DNA from: Herbidospora cretacea
GTDB lineage: Bacteria > Actinomycetota > Actinomycetes > Streptosporangiales > Streptosporangiaceae
Assembly (NCBI RefSeq): GCF_001570605.1
Contig: NZ_BBXG01000007.1
Location: forward strand, 56,042 to 120,041
Length of the DNA: 64,000 nt
Reading direction: 5' to 3'
Program-made: the position numbers and the translations under genes
Shown here: in pieces, positions 1 to 7,847 of the stretch
Layout: each line of letters starts with the position of its first letter
Numbering within the stretch: the stretch's first letter is position 1
Notes under the pieces: model-generated
Seen by the model: the letters and a program-made list of their open reading frames with translations, nothing else
Database searches by the model: none
Told to the model about the DNA's origin: nothing

Positions 1-1828
1 GGGTCGGCGTGGGGGTCGGCGTGGGGGTGACGGTCGGGGTCGGGTTCGTGGTCGGGGTGGGCGGCGGCGGGGTCGTCTCCACGGACGGGCCGCGCAGCGC
101 GCCCAGCGCGACCTTCCTGCCCGCGTCCACGCCGATCGCCTCGGCCACGTCGGCGGGCAGCGGCGCGCCTGCCGAGGCGGCGGACGAGCCCGGCTTCAGC
201 CGGTAGTCGGTCCCGCTGAAGTAGGCCTCCGCGCCCTCCTGGTAGTGCGCGTTGCTCTCGCGGCCGGTCGACCTGAGCTGGGTCAGGCTGGTGAAGGCCT
301 GGTCGTTCCCGGCTGGGACCGCCCACTTCGCCACCTGGGAGGCCGTCGTCGGGCGGTAGTAGCCGTTGTTGTCCATCTGCCCGGCGGGGATCATCTTCGC
401 CGCGCCGACCCGCTTGCCCGACGACGCGCTGTTGGCGTCGACGGTGTCCACGAGGGCGCCGCCGCCCGACCGGCCGGAGAAGATGTTGTTGATCAGGGTC
501 ACCTCGGCGGTGTCCCAGGTCACCCCGCGCGCCAGCGCGTCGGGAGCGGGACAGTTGTCGGCGTTGCAGCGGTCCAGGTGCGGACGGGGGTCCTCGGCGA
601 CCTGGATCGGCGAGGCGTTGTCGGCCAGGGTGTTGTTGTAGACGCGGACCTTGTTGGACCCGCTGATCTTGAGGCCGAACTGCCCGTTCCCGGCGAGCAG
701 GTTGGAGGCGATCAGCGCGCGCGAGGACACCTCGTAGTACATGCCGTGCTTGGCGTTGCCCCGGGCCACGTTCCGGACCAGCTTCACGTTCTCGCACGAC
801 AGATCGCACCAGAACCCGGCGCCCTGGTTGCCGTCGAACACGTTGTCGCGGATGTTGGCGTTGACGAGGAACGTCGCCTTCATCCCGGCCCCGGCGAGGC
901 TGGAGACCGCCACCAGGCCGATCTTCTCGGTGTTGTTGCCCGAGACGACGTTCCCGTACATGGTCAGGTTGCCGGCCTTGTGGGAGCTGACGCCGGTGAA
1001 GCCGTTGGCGGTGATCGTGTTCCCGGCCAGCCGCATGTCGCTCGCCAGCACCGACACCCCGGCGGCGGCGTTGAGGGTGACCGCGTTGTCCTCCAGGACC
1101 ACGCCCTTGGCCTGCGAGATGATCGCGGCCGGCTTCTTGCGGTAGTCCTGGCTGGTGGCGTAGTGGGTGAAGCCGAGGCCCCGGAGCACGGAGTTCTCCG
1201 CGCCGGGCAGGAAGTGGACGGCGTAGTTGACGGAGGCCAGCTCCACCCGGGCCTTGGCGGGGTCGCTGCCGAGGTAGATCGTCCCGCGGCCGTCCCAGAA
1301 GAAGGTGCCCGGGACGACGGCCGCCCGCGAGGCCACCTGCTGGAGGGGCTTGCCGCCGTAGAAGGCCATCTCGGGGTCGCCGCCGATGACGTTGCCCGTG
1401 GTGATGTCGGGCGGGTAGACACATGCGCTGCGGCAGATGTCGGGGTTCCAGCCGTCGAGCCGCCAGGCGGCGCCGTCGCGGGTGAACCTGCCGGGTGCGA
1501 TCTCGGTGCTGCCCTTGAACCAGGCCTGTTCCCCGGGGGCCGACTGGATCGTCACCGGCTTGGCGATGCTGCCCAGGGATTCCCGGTATTCGCCACCGCG
1601 TACGACGATCGTCGTCATCACCCCGCCCTTGGCCCGCTTGAGCGCGGCGCCGACGGTGCGCAGCGGCGCGCTCTCCGTTCCGGGGTTGGCGTCGTTCCCG
1701 AGGGTGGCCGACACGTGCACCGCGTTGGCCGCGGGCGGGGCCGCGATCGCCTGGGTGGCCATGTCGATTCCGATCGCGCTGCCTACGGCAAGCGAACAGA
1801 CGACGAATCTTCTATAACGAAGAGGCAT
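1..1828 (-). CDS. Secreted right-handed parallel beta-helix protein (C-terminus outside window)
   Basis: The frame opens at an ATG at 1828, reads leftwards and is still open at base 1, so the protein is truncated by the window edge (609 codons visible). A basic N-terminus (MPLRYRRFVV) and hydrophobic stretch ending near AIAAPPAANA look like a signal peptide. Next comes VSATLGNDANPGTESAPLRT, the usual entry of pectate-lyase-like beta-helices, then Asn-rich coils such as DNAVTLNAAAGVSV, GNTITANGFTG and NNTLADNASP over roughly residues 240-440. The visible C-terminal end is a Thr-Pro repeat, typical of a linker to a wall or binding domain. It is a paralogue of the protein at 28778-30454, sharing coil order and the PGEQAWFKGS/PGEVVWFDGS motif. 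Secreted polysaccharide-active enzyme is the likely class; the substrate cannot be read from sequence. Confidence 0.82.
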   Translation of the reverse strand, partial: MPLRYRRFVVCSLAVGSAIGIDMATQAIAAPPAANAVHVSATLGNDANPGTESAPLRTVGAALKRAKGGVMTTIVVRGGEYRESLGSIAKPVTIQSAPGEQAWFKGSTEIAPGRFTRDGAAWRLDGWNPDICRSACVYPPDITTGNVIGGDPEMAFYGGKPLQQVASRAAVVPGTFFWDGRGTIYLGSDPAKARVELASVNYAVHFLPGAENSVLRGLGFTHYATSQDYRKKPAAIISQAKGVVLEDNAVTLNAAAGVSVLASDMRLAGNTITANGFTGVSSHKAGNLTMYGNVVSGNNTEKIGLVAVSSLAGAGMKATFLVNANIRDNVFDGNQGAGFWCDLSCENVKLVRNVARGNAKHGMYYEVSSRALIASNLLAGNGQFGLKISGSNKVRVYNNTLADNASPIQVAEDPRPHLDRCNADNCPAPDALARGVTWDTAEVTLINNIFSGRSGGGALVDTVDANSASSGKRVGAAKMIPAGQMDNNGYYRPTTASQVAKWAVPAGNDQAFTSLTQLRSTGRESNAHYQEGAEAYFSGTDYRLKPGSSAASAGAPLPADVAEAIGVDAGRKVALGALRGPSVETTPPPPTPTTNPTPTVTPTPTPTPT

Positions 1829-1907
1829 AGGGCCTTTCATACCGAGAGGACCGTGATCGTGTACACAGAAGTTACAAAAACGGCCTGAGCCCCTCAGGTC
1901 ACAGCTA

Positions 1908-2303
1908 ATGCCTGTATTAACGAGGAATAACCGAGCCGTGCGCGACGATCTTCTCCGGGCCGTGATGGCCTCAGCCAGCGCTTTTTCCGAGGCCGGTCGT
2001 GACCTTTACCTCGACTTCCACCCCGACATCCGCCGCTGGTCGCCCATCACCGATCTGGTCGGCCGGGTCCGCCTCGGCGTCTCCTTCATGCTCCCCGACG
2101 GCCGGGAACTGGTCTGTGAGGTGCGGCTCGTCCCGCGCGGCCAGGCCTGGCACGTCGAGGGGACGGTCGACCTTGACGGCGAGGAGTTACTTCACTTACC
2201 CGAAGCGCCGGAGCACCTGATCGGTCTCTACACCGAGCAGGTGCTCGAACCGGCGCGCCGGCACCTCGACGAGGCCGTCACAGGGCTCGCAAACCCTGGA
2301 TGA
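1908..2303 (+). CDS. Hypothetical protein, 131 residues
   Basis: I do not recognise this family. It has no signal peptide or membrane segment. A helical N-terminus (DDLLRAVMASASAF) is followed by alternating beta strands (VRLGVSFMLPDG, VCEVRLVPRG, WHVEGTVDLDG) and a helical C-terminal tail (QVLEPARRHLDEAV), so it looks like a small globular alpha/beta protein. It is transcribed away from the beta-helix gene, and its last 26 bp overlap the end of the convergent DUF742 gene. The ATG at 1908 has only a weak upstream AGG; a GTG at 1938 is an alternative start. Confidence 0.6.
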   Translation: MPVLTRNNRAVRDDLLRAVMASASAFSEAGRDLYLDFHPDIRRWSPITDLVGRVRLGVSFMLPDGRELVCEVRLVPRGQAWHVEGTVDLDGEELLHLPEAPEHLIGLYTEQVLEPARRHLDEAVTGLANPG

Positions 2304-2619
2304 CCTCGCGCAGGATCCGCTCCTCGGGCAGCTGGGCCACGGTGGCCTGCGGCCGGGCGGTGATGATGTTGCGGTCGCGCAGACCGCTCAGCAGGATGCG
2401 GACGACGTTCAGCGACAGGCCCACGTCGGAGGCGACGTCGGCGACCGACGACGGCGTCGTGCCGGCCCGGACGATCCGCAGCTCCTCGGGCGTGAGCCCG
2501 GCCAGCGACGCCCCCGGGACCGCCCGGATGATCGTCATCAGCTCGAACTCCGGCCCGGTGGGCCGGGTCCGTCCCCGGGTGAGCGTGTACGGGCGGAGCA
2601 GAGGTGGTTCTTCGCTCAC
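2278..2619 (-). CDS. DUF742 family protein (conservon CvnC-like)
   Basis: A 113-residue protein with the DUF742 layout: a short N-terminal PLLRPYTLTRGRT segment followed by a winged-helix-like body (PEELRIVRAGTTPSSVADVASD, LSLNVVRILLSGLRDRNII). In conservons, the actinobacterial operons of a sensor kinase, a roadblock protein, a DUF742 protein and a small GTPase, this component is thought to form a membrane-proximal complex with the kinase. Its GTG start overlaps the kinase stop (GTGA, 2616-2619), so the two are translationally coupled. The next gene on this strand is not a roadblock or GTPase gene, so this is a two-gene remnant or minimal version. Confidence 0.85.
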   Translation of the reverse strand: MSEEPPLLRPYTLTRGRTRPTGPEFELMTIIRAVPGASLAGLTPEELRIVRAGTTPSSVADVASDVGLSLNVVRILLSGLRDRNIITARPQATVAQLPEERILREVIQGLRAL

Positions 2620-4736
2620 CGGTCTTCGTCCTCCGCTCGACGCCAGCCGGCCTGGAACGAGGAGAACAGGTCGGGCTTGGCCGGCTCCTCGCGCAGCTGG
2701 GGGGCCATGTTGGTCTGCTTGACCCGCCGGGGCAGGTTGACCCCGGCCTCGCTGCCCGAGGGCGCGCCGTGCTTGCCGGAGACGGGGGCCAGCACCGGCG
2801 CGGACGGCCGGGGCAGCGGCAGCTCGGCCGCCGCGATCTCGGCCGCGTCGGGCACGACCACCAGTTCGGCCGGGATCAGCACGATGGCCGTCGTGCCGCC
2901 GTACGGCGAGGGCCGCAGGTTGACCGTGATGTCGTGCCGCTTGGCGAGCTGCCCGACGACGAACAGGCCGAGCCGGTCGCTGTCGGCCAGGTCGAACTCG
3001 GGCGGGTCGGCCAGCCGCGCGTTGATGGCGGTCATCTCCTCGGAACTCAGGCCCAGCCCGCGGTCCTCGATCTCCAGGACGAACCCGCGCGCCGCCAGGT
3101 CGCCGTGGACGGCGACCCGGGTGTGCGGCGGCGAGAAGATCGTGGCGTTCTCGACGAGCTCGGCGATCAGGTGGATGGCGTCGGTGACGGCCGGGCCGAC
3201 CAGCTTGGCGTGGTGCGGCACGTTGACGTCGACGCGCAGGTAGTCCTCGACCTCCTCGACGGAGGCGCGGACGACGTCGAACAGGGCGACCGGTTCCCGC
3301 CAGCCCCGGCCCGGGGCCGCGCCCGACAGGATGATCAGGCCCTCGGCGTGGCGGCGCATGCGGGTGGTCAGGTGGTCGAGGCCGAACAGCTGCTCCAGCA
3401 GGTTCGGGTCCTCGACCTGCCGCTCCAGGCCGTCGAGGATGCCGAGCTGCCGGTGCAACAGCGATTGGTTTCTGCGGGCCAGGTTGAGGAACACCTTGTT
3501 GACGCCCTGCCGGAGCTTCGCCTGGCCGACCGCCGCTTGGACGGCGGTCGACTGCACCGAGGTGAACGCGTTGGTCACCGTGGCGACCTCGGCGGTGTTG
3601 CCGGGCACCTCGACGGGCGGGGTCTCGCTGACGACGTCGACGTCGTCTCCCCGGCTGAGCCGCCGCACGATGTCGGGCAGCCGCCGGTCCGACAGGTCGA
3701 CGGCGGCCTTCTGCAGGGCGCCCAGCTCGGCGGAGATCCGGCGGCCGAACCGGACCGAGACCAGCAGTGTGACCACGACGGCGAGCAGCCCGACGACGGC
3801 GAGCACGCCGAGGCGGATCAGCACGGTCATGACGGCCGGCCGCATCCGGTTGCCGATCTCGGTGGTGGCCTGGCCGCCCAGTTTGTCGAGGGTGATCGAC
3901 AGCGTCTCGGTGGTGGCCTGCCAGCGGCCCGCCTCCGGCGGCAGCTGCGCCTCGGGCCTGACCTTGTCGCGGACCGCCCCTTCGAGCTTCACGAAGTCGA
4001 GGTAGGCCGGTGTCCCGTTCAGCTTCACGTAGGGGTCGCGCATGGCCCCTTCGAGGCCACTGAAGCCGAGGCTGTAGAGCAGGGAGCGCTTGGAGGCCAT
4101 CTCGACGAAGGTCTCCTGCTCGCGCTGGCTCATCCGGCCGGTGCCCAGGGTCCCGGCGAGCAGCGCCGACTGCTGGCTGACGATCTCGCGGGCCCGCCCG
4201 ATCAGCACGACCGCCTTCGTCTGGTCGATCAGGTCGAGGTCGGGGGCGATCATCATGCGGTCGTACACCTGCCAGGCGACCTCGGCGATCTCGCTGTACT
4301 GCGTGAGCGCGTCGAGCCGCCCGATCTGGCGGCTCTCCACCTGGGTGCGCAGCGTGTCGAGCCGGTCGAGCTGCCGGAGCAGTTCCTGCACGCGGTCCCA
4401 GAGGGCGGGCGGAGCCGCGTCGCGCCCGGAGACGGCGTGCCCGGCCAGGCCGGCCGCGACCTCGTCGGTGCGCTTCTGCTGGGTGTCGAGGTCGGCGTGG
4501 AAGGCGGAGGTCCCGCCGAGGAAGGTGACCGACATGAGGCGTTCGTGCTGTAACTCGGTCAGCACCGACCGGGAGGGCAGAACGATGTGCTCGTAGACCG
4601 TCCCGACCCGGAGGTATTCCCTACCGGAAGTGAGGGTGATTGCTGCGGTCAATGCCCAGATGACCGTCAGAGCGGTCACGGGAGCGAGCAAGACCGCGAA
4701 GATCTTGAACCGGATGGAGCGTTTGCGGCCAGCCAT
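2616..4736 (-). CDS. Nitrate/nitrite-sensor-like histidine kinase (conservon CvnA-like)
   Basis: A 706-residue membrane kinase. Membrane segment 1 lies at about residues 12-35, an extracytoplasmic all-helical region resembling nitrate/nitrite-sensing domains follows to about 305, then membrane segment 2 and a HAMP-like linker (about 330-385). The cytoplasmic part has a helical region with NLARRNQSLLHRQLG and a HATPase_c domain with N-box ELVENATIFSPP (about 523) and G-box EDRGLGLSSEE and LGLFVVGQLAKRH. The H-box is atypical, as usual for this family. A Pro/Ala-rich tail with KQTNMAPQLREEP follows. No response regulator is adjacent. In known conservons the output passes to the roadblock/DUF742/GTPase partners, of which only DUF742 is present here. 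Confidence 0.85.
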   Translation of the reverse strand: MAGRKRSIRFKIFAVLLAPVTALTVIWALTAAITLTSGREYLRVGTVYEHIVLPSRSVLTELQHERLMSVTFLGGTSAFHADLDTQQKRTDEVAAGLAGHAVSGRDAAPPALWDRVQELLRQLDRLDTLRTQVESRQIGRLDALTQYSEIAEVAWQVYDRMMIAPDLDLIDQTKAVVLIGRAREIVSQQSALLAGTLGTGRMSQREQETFVEMASKRSLLYSLGFSGLEGAMRDPYVKLNGTPAYLDFVKLEGAVRDKVRPEAQLPPEAGRWQATTETLSITLDKLGGQATTEIGNRMRPAVMTVLIRLGVLAVVGLLAVVVTLLVSVRFGRRISAELGALQKAAVDLSDRRLPDIVRRLSRGDDVDVVSETPPVEVPGNTAEVATVTNAFTSVQSTAVQAAVGQAKLRQGVNKVFLNLARRNQSLLHRQLGILDGLERQVEDPNLLEQLFGLDHLTTRMRRHAEGLIILSGAAPGRGWREPVALFDVVRASVEEVEDYLRVDVNVPHHAKLVGPAVTDAIHLIAELVENATIFSPPHTRVAVHGDLAARGFVLEIEDRGLGLSSEEMTAINARLADPPEFDLADSDRLGLFVVGQLAKRHDITVNLRPSPYGGTTAIVLIPAELVVVPDAAEIAAAELPLPRPSAPVLAPVSGKHGAPSGSEAGVNLPRRVKQTNMAPQLREEPAKPDLFSSFQAGWRRAEDEDR

Positions 4737-5225
4737 GAGACCTCAACAGAGGGCGAACACATGCGTTAATAGTGGCGAAACAATAGCAACGCGTGAGCTG
4801 TGGAACTAGGTGGCGTTCGCAACGAAATGGGGGCTATTCGGGTTTGACACCGATTCGCGACTTTGTTGGGTGGGGCGGCGGAATAAGGTTCCGCCTGCCG
4901 ATGACACAGAGTCGCGTTCGGGTCCGATGGCTACCTGCTTTGATAACTAATCTATCTAAGTCGGCGTCCGGCATGGTCACACTCCGCTGCGTAGCGCGCC
5001 GATCGCGGATGTGAGGTAGCACACCATCCGAAAGCGCTGTTTCGGACTCTGGGGTTGACGCATGTGGTCAGCGGTGACCCCCGGATGGCCGTCTGGCGAA
5101 CGCGCGGAGACGCGTGGCGCGTCGGCGCGCGGCCCTCGCCGGGCGGCGACGCCCGCAGGCAGACCGGTGTCCGGCCGTCGCCGGTTTTCGCCGGCGTCGG
5201 CGGGCCGGGCGGAGCCCGGGGTGGA
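4737..5225. other. Intergenic region without a supported gene
   Basis: The half next to the kinase start is AT-richer (AATAGCAACGCG, TTTGATAACTAATC) and presumably holds the leftward promoter of the conservon-like pair. The half next to the barstar stop is very GC-rich, with short inverted repeats such as CGCCGG-TTTTCG-CCGGCG near 5176-5193 that could fold as a barstar terminator, though without a T-run. Two short overlapping open frames (4793-5014 and 4834-5022) have no recognisable composition or motif and are not called. Confidence 0.5.
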
Positions 5226-5600
5226 TCAGTTGTCGAGCATGATCACGGTCAGGGTGGCGTCGCCCTTGGTGCCGTCGGTGGCGGCGTCCGACAGCGCGGA
5301 GCCGAGGCCGTCGTAAGCGGTCGCGTCGATCTTCCGCAGGACCGACGGCTTCGACCAGATGAGGACGTGCTCGCCCGGCGACAGCCATGACAGGTCGGTC
5401 AGGTGGTCGTAGAGCGCGTCGAGATGGTGTCCGAAACCTTCGGGAAACTCCAGCGCGCGGGAGATGGCCTCGAAGGCCGCCGCGGAGGTGGTCATCTCGG
5501 CGCCGTCGAGGAGGTGGGGGGTGGCCCCGCGCTCCTTGGCCTCGGCTATGGCGGTGGCGACCCCGACGGTACGGGGAGCTCGTACAAACCTACTCGGCAT
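5226..5600 (-). CDS. Barstar-family protein (ribonuclease inhibitor fold)
   Basis: A 124-residue protein with the barstar signature in its second half: FPEGFGHHLDALYDHLTDLSWL, i.e. the helix that in barstar inserts into the barnase active site, followed by strands EHVLIWSKPS and ATLTVIMLDN. Barstar is a cytoplasmic inhibitor of a secreted ribonuclease. The start at 5600 has a good ribosome site (GAGGGAAG, about 9 nt upstream). No barnase-like gene (secreted RNase with the usual catalytic Glu/Arg/His) is adjacent, so this is an orphan antitoxin-like protein. It is divergent from the EamA operon across a 221-bp AT-rich spacer. Confidence 0.85.
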   Translation of the reverse strand: MPSRFVRAPRTVGVATAIAEAKERGATPHLLDGAEMTTSAAAFEAISRALEFPEGFGHHLDALYDHLTDLSWLSPGEHVLIWSKPSVLRKIDATAYDGLGSALSDAATDGTKGDATLTVIMLDN

Positions 5601-5784
5601 GGTTGCGGTCTTCCCTCAGGACGGCTCTTCCCACGTGCCACGGAATCTTCCGGGTAAAAACATCTATTCAAATTGGCTTATGGACCGATCTTTCGGTGCA
5701 TTGTCATCAGCTCTGGCCTGCTTAGTCAATGAATCTCGTCAGATTCTTACTCGTGGTCATAAAGGTCAGTTGCGAGTAAATGAC

Positions 5785-5821
5785 TTGCCAGCGAGTGTCT
5801 GGTTGTCAGACAATCTGACGC
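5785..5821 (+). promoter_or_regulatory. Promoter-like hexamers overlapped by a dyad at the EamA/GntR operon start
   Basis: TTGCCA (5785-5790) and GACAAT (5809-5814) stand 18 bp apart as -35/-10-like boxes. The predicted transcription start falls at about the ATG at 5822, so the mRNA would be leaderless; no Shine-Dalgarno precedes that ATG. The -10 box sits inside the perfect palindrome TTGTC-A-GACAA (5803-5813), which overlaps a second perfect dyad GTCAGA-N3-TCTGAC (5805-5819). Such short dyads fit FadR-type GntR repressors, and one is encoded as the second gene of this operon. Confidence 0.5.
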
Positions 5822-6784
5822 ATGCGCATCGCAGAGACAGGTTCCCCCAGCGAGCCCCAGCCGCCGCAGGTCGCTTCCGGGCGCACGCCGCAGGCGGGTT
5901 CGGGGGGCGGGCCGCGGCCGGGGTTGGTCCGTTCGCAGCCGGCGCTTCTCGTCGTGCTGGCCGCCGTTCTGTGGGGGACCGCGGGGACCGCGGGGACCTT
6001 CGCGGCGGCGGGGGCGGTCGCGCTGGCCGCCGCCCGGCTGGTCATCGGCGGCACGGCTCTGGCCGGATTCGTGCTGCTCAGGCCGGGGGCGTGGTTTCGG
6101 CCCAGCCCGGTGCTGCTGCTGGGCGGGCTGTGCGTGGCCCTCTACCAGCTCTGTTTCTTCGTCGCGGTGGGCATGACCGGTGTCGCGATCGGCACCGTCA
6201 TCCTCATCGGCAGCGGGCCCGTTTTCACCGGCCTGCTGTCGTGGGCCCTCGACCGGCGGGCGCCCTCCCGCCAGTGGATGTGGGGGACCGCCGCGGCGAT
6301 CCTCGGCTGCGCGGTCCTGCTGCGGCCCGGCGGCGGCACCGTCGACCCGCTCGGCGTCGGCCTGGCGCTGGTCGGCGGTTTCATCTACGCCTCGTACGCC
6401 GTCATCGCCGCCCGCGCCATCGTCGCGGGCAACCCCAGCGACAGCGTGATGGCCGTCATGTTCGGCGTCTCGGCCCTGATCATGCTGCCCGTCCTCCTGA
6501 CCGGCGACCTCTCCTGGATCACCGACCCGGCCGGCCTGGTGACCATCCTCTACCTGGGCCTGGCCACGACGGCCCTGTCCTATCTCCTCTACGGCCGGGG
6601 CCTGCGCGGCACCCCCGTCGCCACCGCCAGCACCCTGGCCCTGGCCGAACCGGCGGTCGCCGCCGTCCTGGGCGTAGCGGTGTTGGGTGAGACGCTGAGC
6701 CCGGCGTCGTGGGCCGGTCTGGGGCTGCTGGCGCTCAGTCTGATCGTGGTGGCCCGGCCGGAAAAAGTAGGCTCTCCGGCGTGA
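5822..6784 (+). CDS. EamA/DMT-family transporter
   Basis: A 320-residue polytopic membrane protein with about ten hydrophobic segments in two repeats, as in the drug/metabolite transporter superfamily. Recognisable pieces are VVLAAVLWGTAGTAG in segment 1, the conserved GTVILIGSGPVFTGLLSW region, and the second-half segment ATASTLALAEPAVAAVLGV with the usual family proline. The 40-residue N-terminus is unusually Pro/Gly-rich. It probably exports a metabolite or toxic compound across the membrane; the substrate is unknown. It overlaps the GntR gene by GTGA (6781-6784), suggesting that regulator controls the exporter. Confidence 0.88.
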   Translation: MRIAETGSPSEPQPPQVASGRTPQAGSGGGPRPGLVRSQPALLVVLAAVLWGTAGTAGTFAAAGAVALAAARLVIGGTALAGFVLLRPGAWFRPSPVLLLGGLCVALYQLCFFVAVGMTGVAIGTVILIGSGPVFTGLLSWALDRRAPSRQWMWGTAAAILGCAVLLRPGGGTVDPLGVGLALVGGFIYASYAVIAARAIVAGNPSDSVMAVMFGVSALIMLPVLLTGDLSWITDPAGLVTILYLGLATTALSYLLYGRGLRGTPVATASTLALAEPAVAAVLGVAVLGETLSPASWAGLGLLALSLIVVARPEKVGSPA

Positions 6785-7389
6785 AGCTGCGCCCCGTCTC
6801 CACCGTGGAAGCCCTCGCGGACGCCCTGCGCACCCGCATCCTGTCGGGTGACGTCCCCGCCGGGACCCAGTTCCCCGAGCAGGAGATCTCGGCGACCTAC
6901 GGCGTGGCCCGCCCGACCGTCCGCGAGGCCATCGCCGCGCTCGTCCACGAGGGCATCCTGCGGCGCGAGCGGAACAAGTCCGCCTACGTCCCCGATTTCA
7001 CCTCGGCCGACCTCGACGACCTGCTTTACGTACGCCGCCCGCTGGAGGACCTGGTCGGCGCGGCGGTGGCGGGACGGCGGGTGGAGGAGGCGCGCCGGGC
7101 CCTCGACGCCATGGCCGCGCTCCCCGACGACGCCCCCTGGGCCGGGATCGTGGCCCAGCACATGGCCCTCCACGAGGCCCTCGCCCGCGCCGCCGGCAGC
7201 CCCCGGCTGCTCCGCCTCTACCTGTCCCTCTCGGCCGAGACCCGGCTCGGGGTGGTGCGCCTGCGGGAGGCGTACCCGCAGCGGGACGAGATGGTGACCG
7301 AACACCGCGACTTGCTCGAACGGCTGGAGGCCGGAACATCGCGGGAGGCGGCGGAGGCGGCCCGCGAGCACCTCGTCTGGCGCATCTGA
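6781..7389 (+). CDS. GntR-family (FadR subfamily) transcriptional regulator
   Basis: A 202-residue regulator. The N-terminal winged helix (residues about 5-70) contains LADALRTRILSGDVPAG and the recognition region YGVARPTVREAIAALVHEG. The C-terminal all-helical FCD ligand domain (about 75-200) carries the usual spaced histidines (HMALHEAL, TEHRDLLERL, AAREHLVW). I chose the GTG at 6781, which overlaps the transporter stop, because the upstream in-frame sequence lies inside that gene. It probably represses its own operon through the dyad at 5803-5819, with a small carboxylate-like ligand as inducer; this is inference. Confidence 0.87.
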   Translation: MKLRPVSTVEALADALRTRILSGDVPAGTQFPEQEISATYGVARPTVREAIAALVHEGILRRERNKSAYVPDFTSADLDDLLYVRRPLEDLVGAAVAGRRVEEARRALDAMAALPDDAPWAGIVAQHMALHEALARAAGSPRLLRLYLSLSAETRLGVVRLREAYPQRDEMVTEHRDLLERLEAGTSREAAEAAREHLVWRI

Positions 7390-7434
7390 CCCACGGCCTT
7401 GCCGCGCCCCTGAAAGCCCGACACAATCGCGCCC

Positions 7435-7776
7435 ATGCACGTGCCGGATACCTACGTGTACGTCACCGAGGAAGGCGTCACCCGCCACTACGCCGACGGT
7501 TCCGTCGAGGCGCTGGCATGGGAGGACGTCGTCGAGGTAAGAGTCGGTGGCGTCACCGAGTCCGACGTGCTCATCGTCCTGGAGGACCGTGCGGGCGACA
7601 ACTGCGTGGTGCCCCGCTCGGCCACCGACGCGACCTTCCTGGCCCGCCTCCGCTACCTCCCCGACTTCGATCTCGAACGCCTCTCGTGGGCCGTCGAGAA
7701 CGCCGACGACGGCTACGTCGTCGTGTGGCGCAGCCCCGATCCGCCTCATCCGATCCCGGATTTGGAATACGACTAG
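7435..7776 (+). CDS. Hypothetical protein, 113 residues
   Basis: No family recognised. The sequence is a run of predicted beta strands with regular turns (DTYVYVTEEGVTRHYADGS, WEDVVEVRVGG, SDVLIVLEDRAGDN), then an acidic C-terminal part with FDLERLSWAVENA and WRSPDPPHP. The N-terminal half resembles small PH-like or immunity-type beta folds in rhythm only. No signal peptide or membrane segment. It lies 45 bp after the GntR gene on the same strand and could be cotranscribed. Confidence 0.6.
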   Translation: MHVPDTYVYVTEEGVTRHYADGSVEALAWEDVVEVRVGGVTESDVLIVLEDRAGDNCVVPRSATDATFLARLRYLPDFDLERLSWAVENADDGYVVVWRSPDPPHPIPDLEYD

Positions 7777-7804
7777 CCAAGATCACGTCTGATTCCGACA
7801 TAGA

Positions 7805-7828
7805 GTGACAAAGAGCGTCTGTTGTCAC
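7805..7828. promoter_or_regulatory. 24-bp dyad GTGACAA-N10-TTGTCAC
   Basis: Perfect 7-bp inverted arms (7805-7811 and 7822-7828) separated by 10 bp. It is centred in the 71-bp spacer before the APH-fold gene and ends 19 bp before that gene's ATG. The spacing suits a dimeric repressor operator. A terminator role is less likely because the arms are AT-containing and no T-run follows. Confidence 0.45.
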
Positions 7829-7847
7829 CTGGGTTTGGATTCAGATC

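Noticed and set aside
1-60. GGGTCGGCGTG repeats at the left edge as a DNA repeat array
   Set aside because: On the minus strand they encode the Thr-Pro linker of the beta-helix protein; the repetition is at protein level.
4793-5022. Two short overlapping frames in the conservon/barstar spacer
   Set aside because: No ribosome site, no recognisable composition, and each is equally plausible on either strand.
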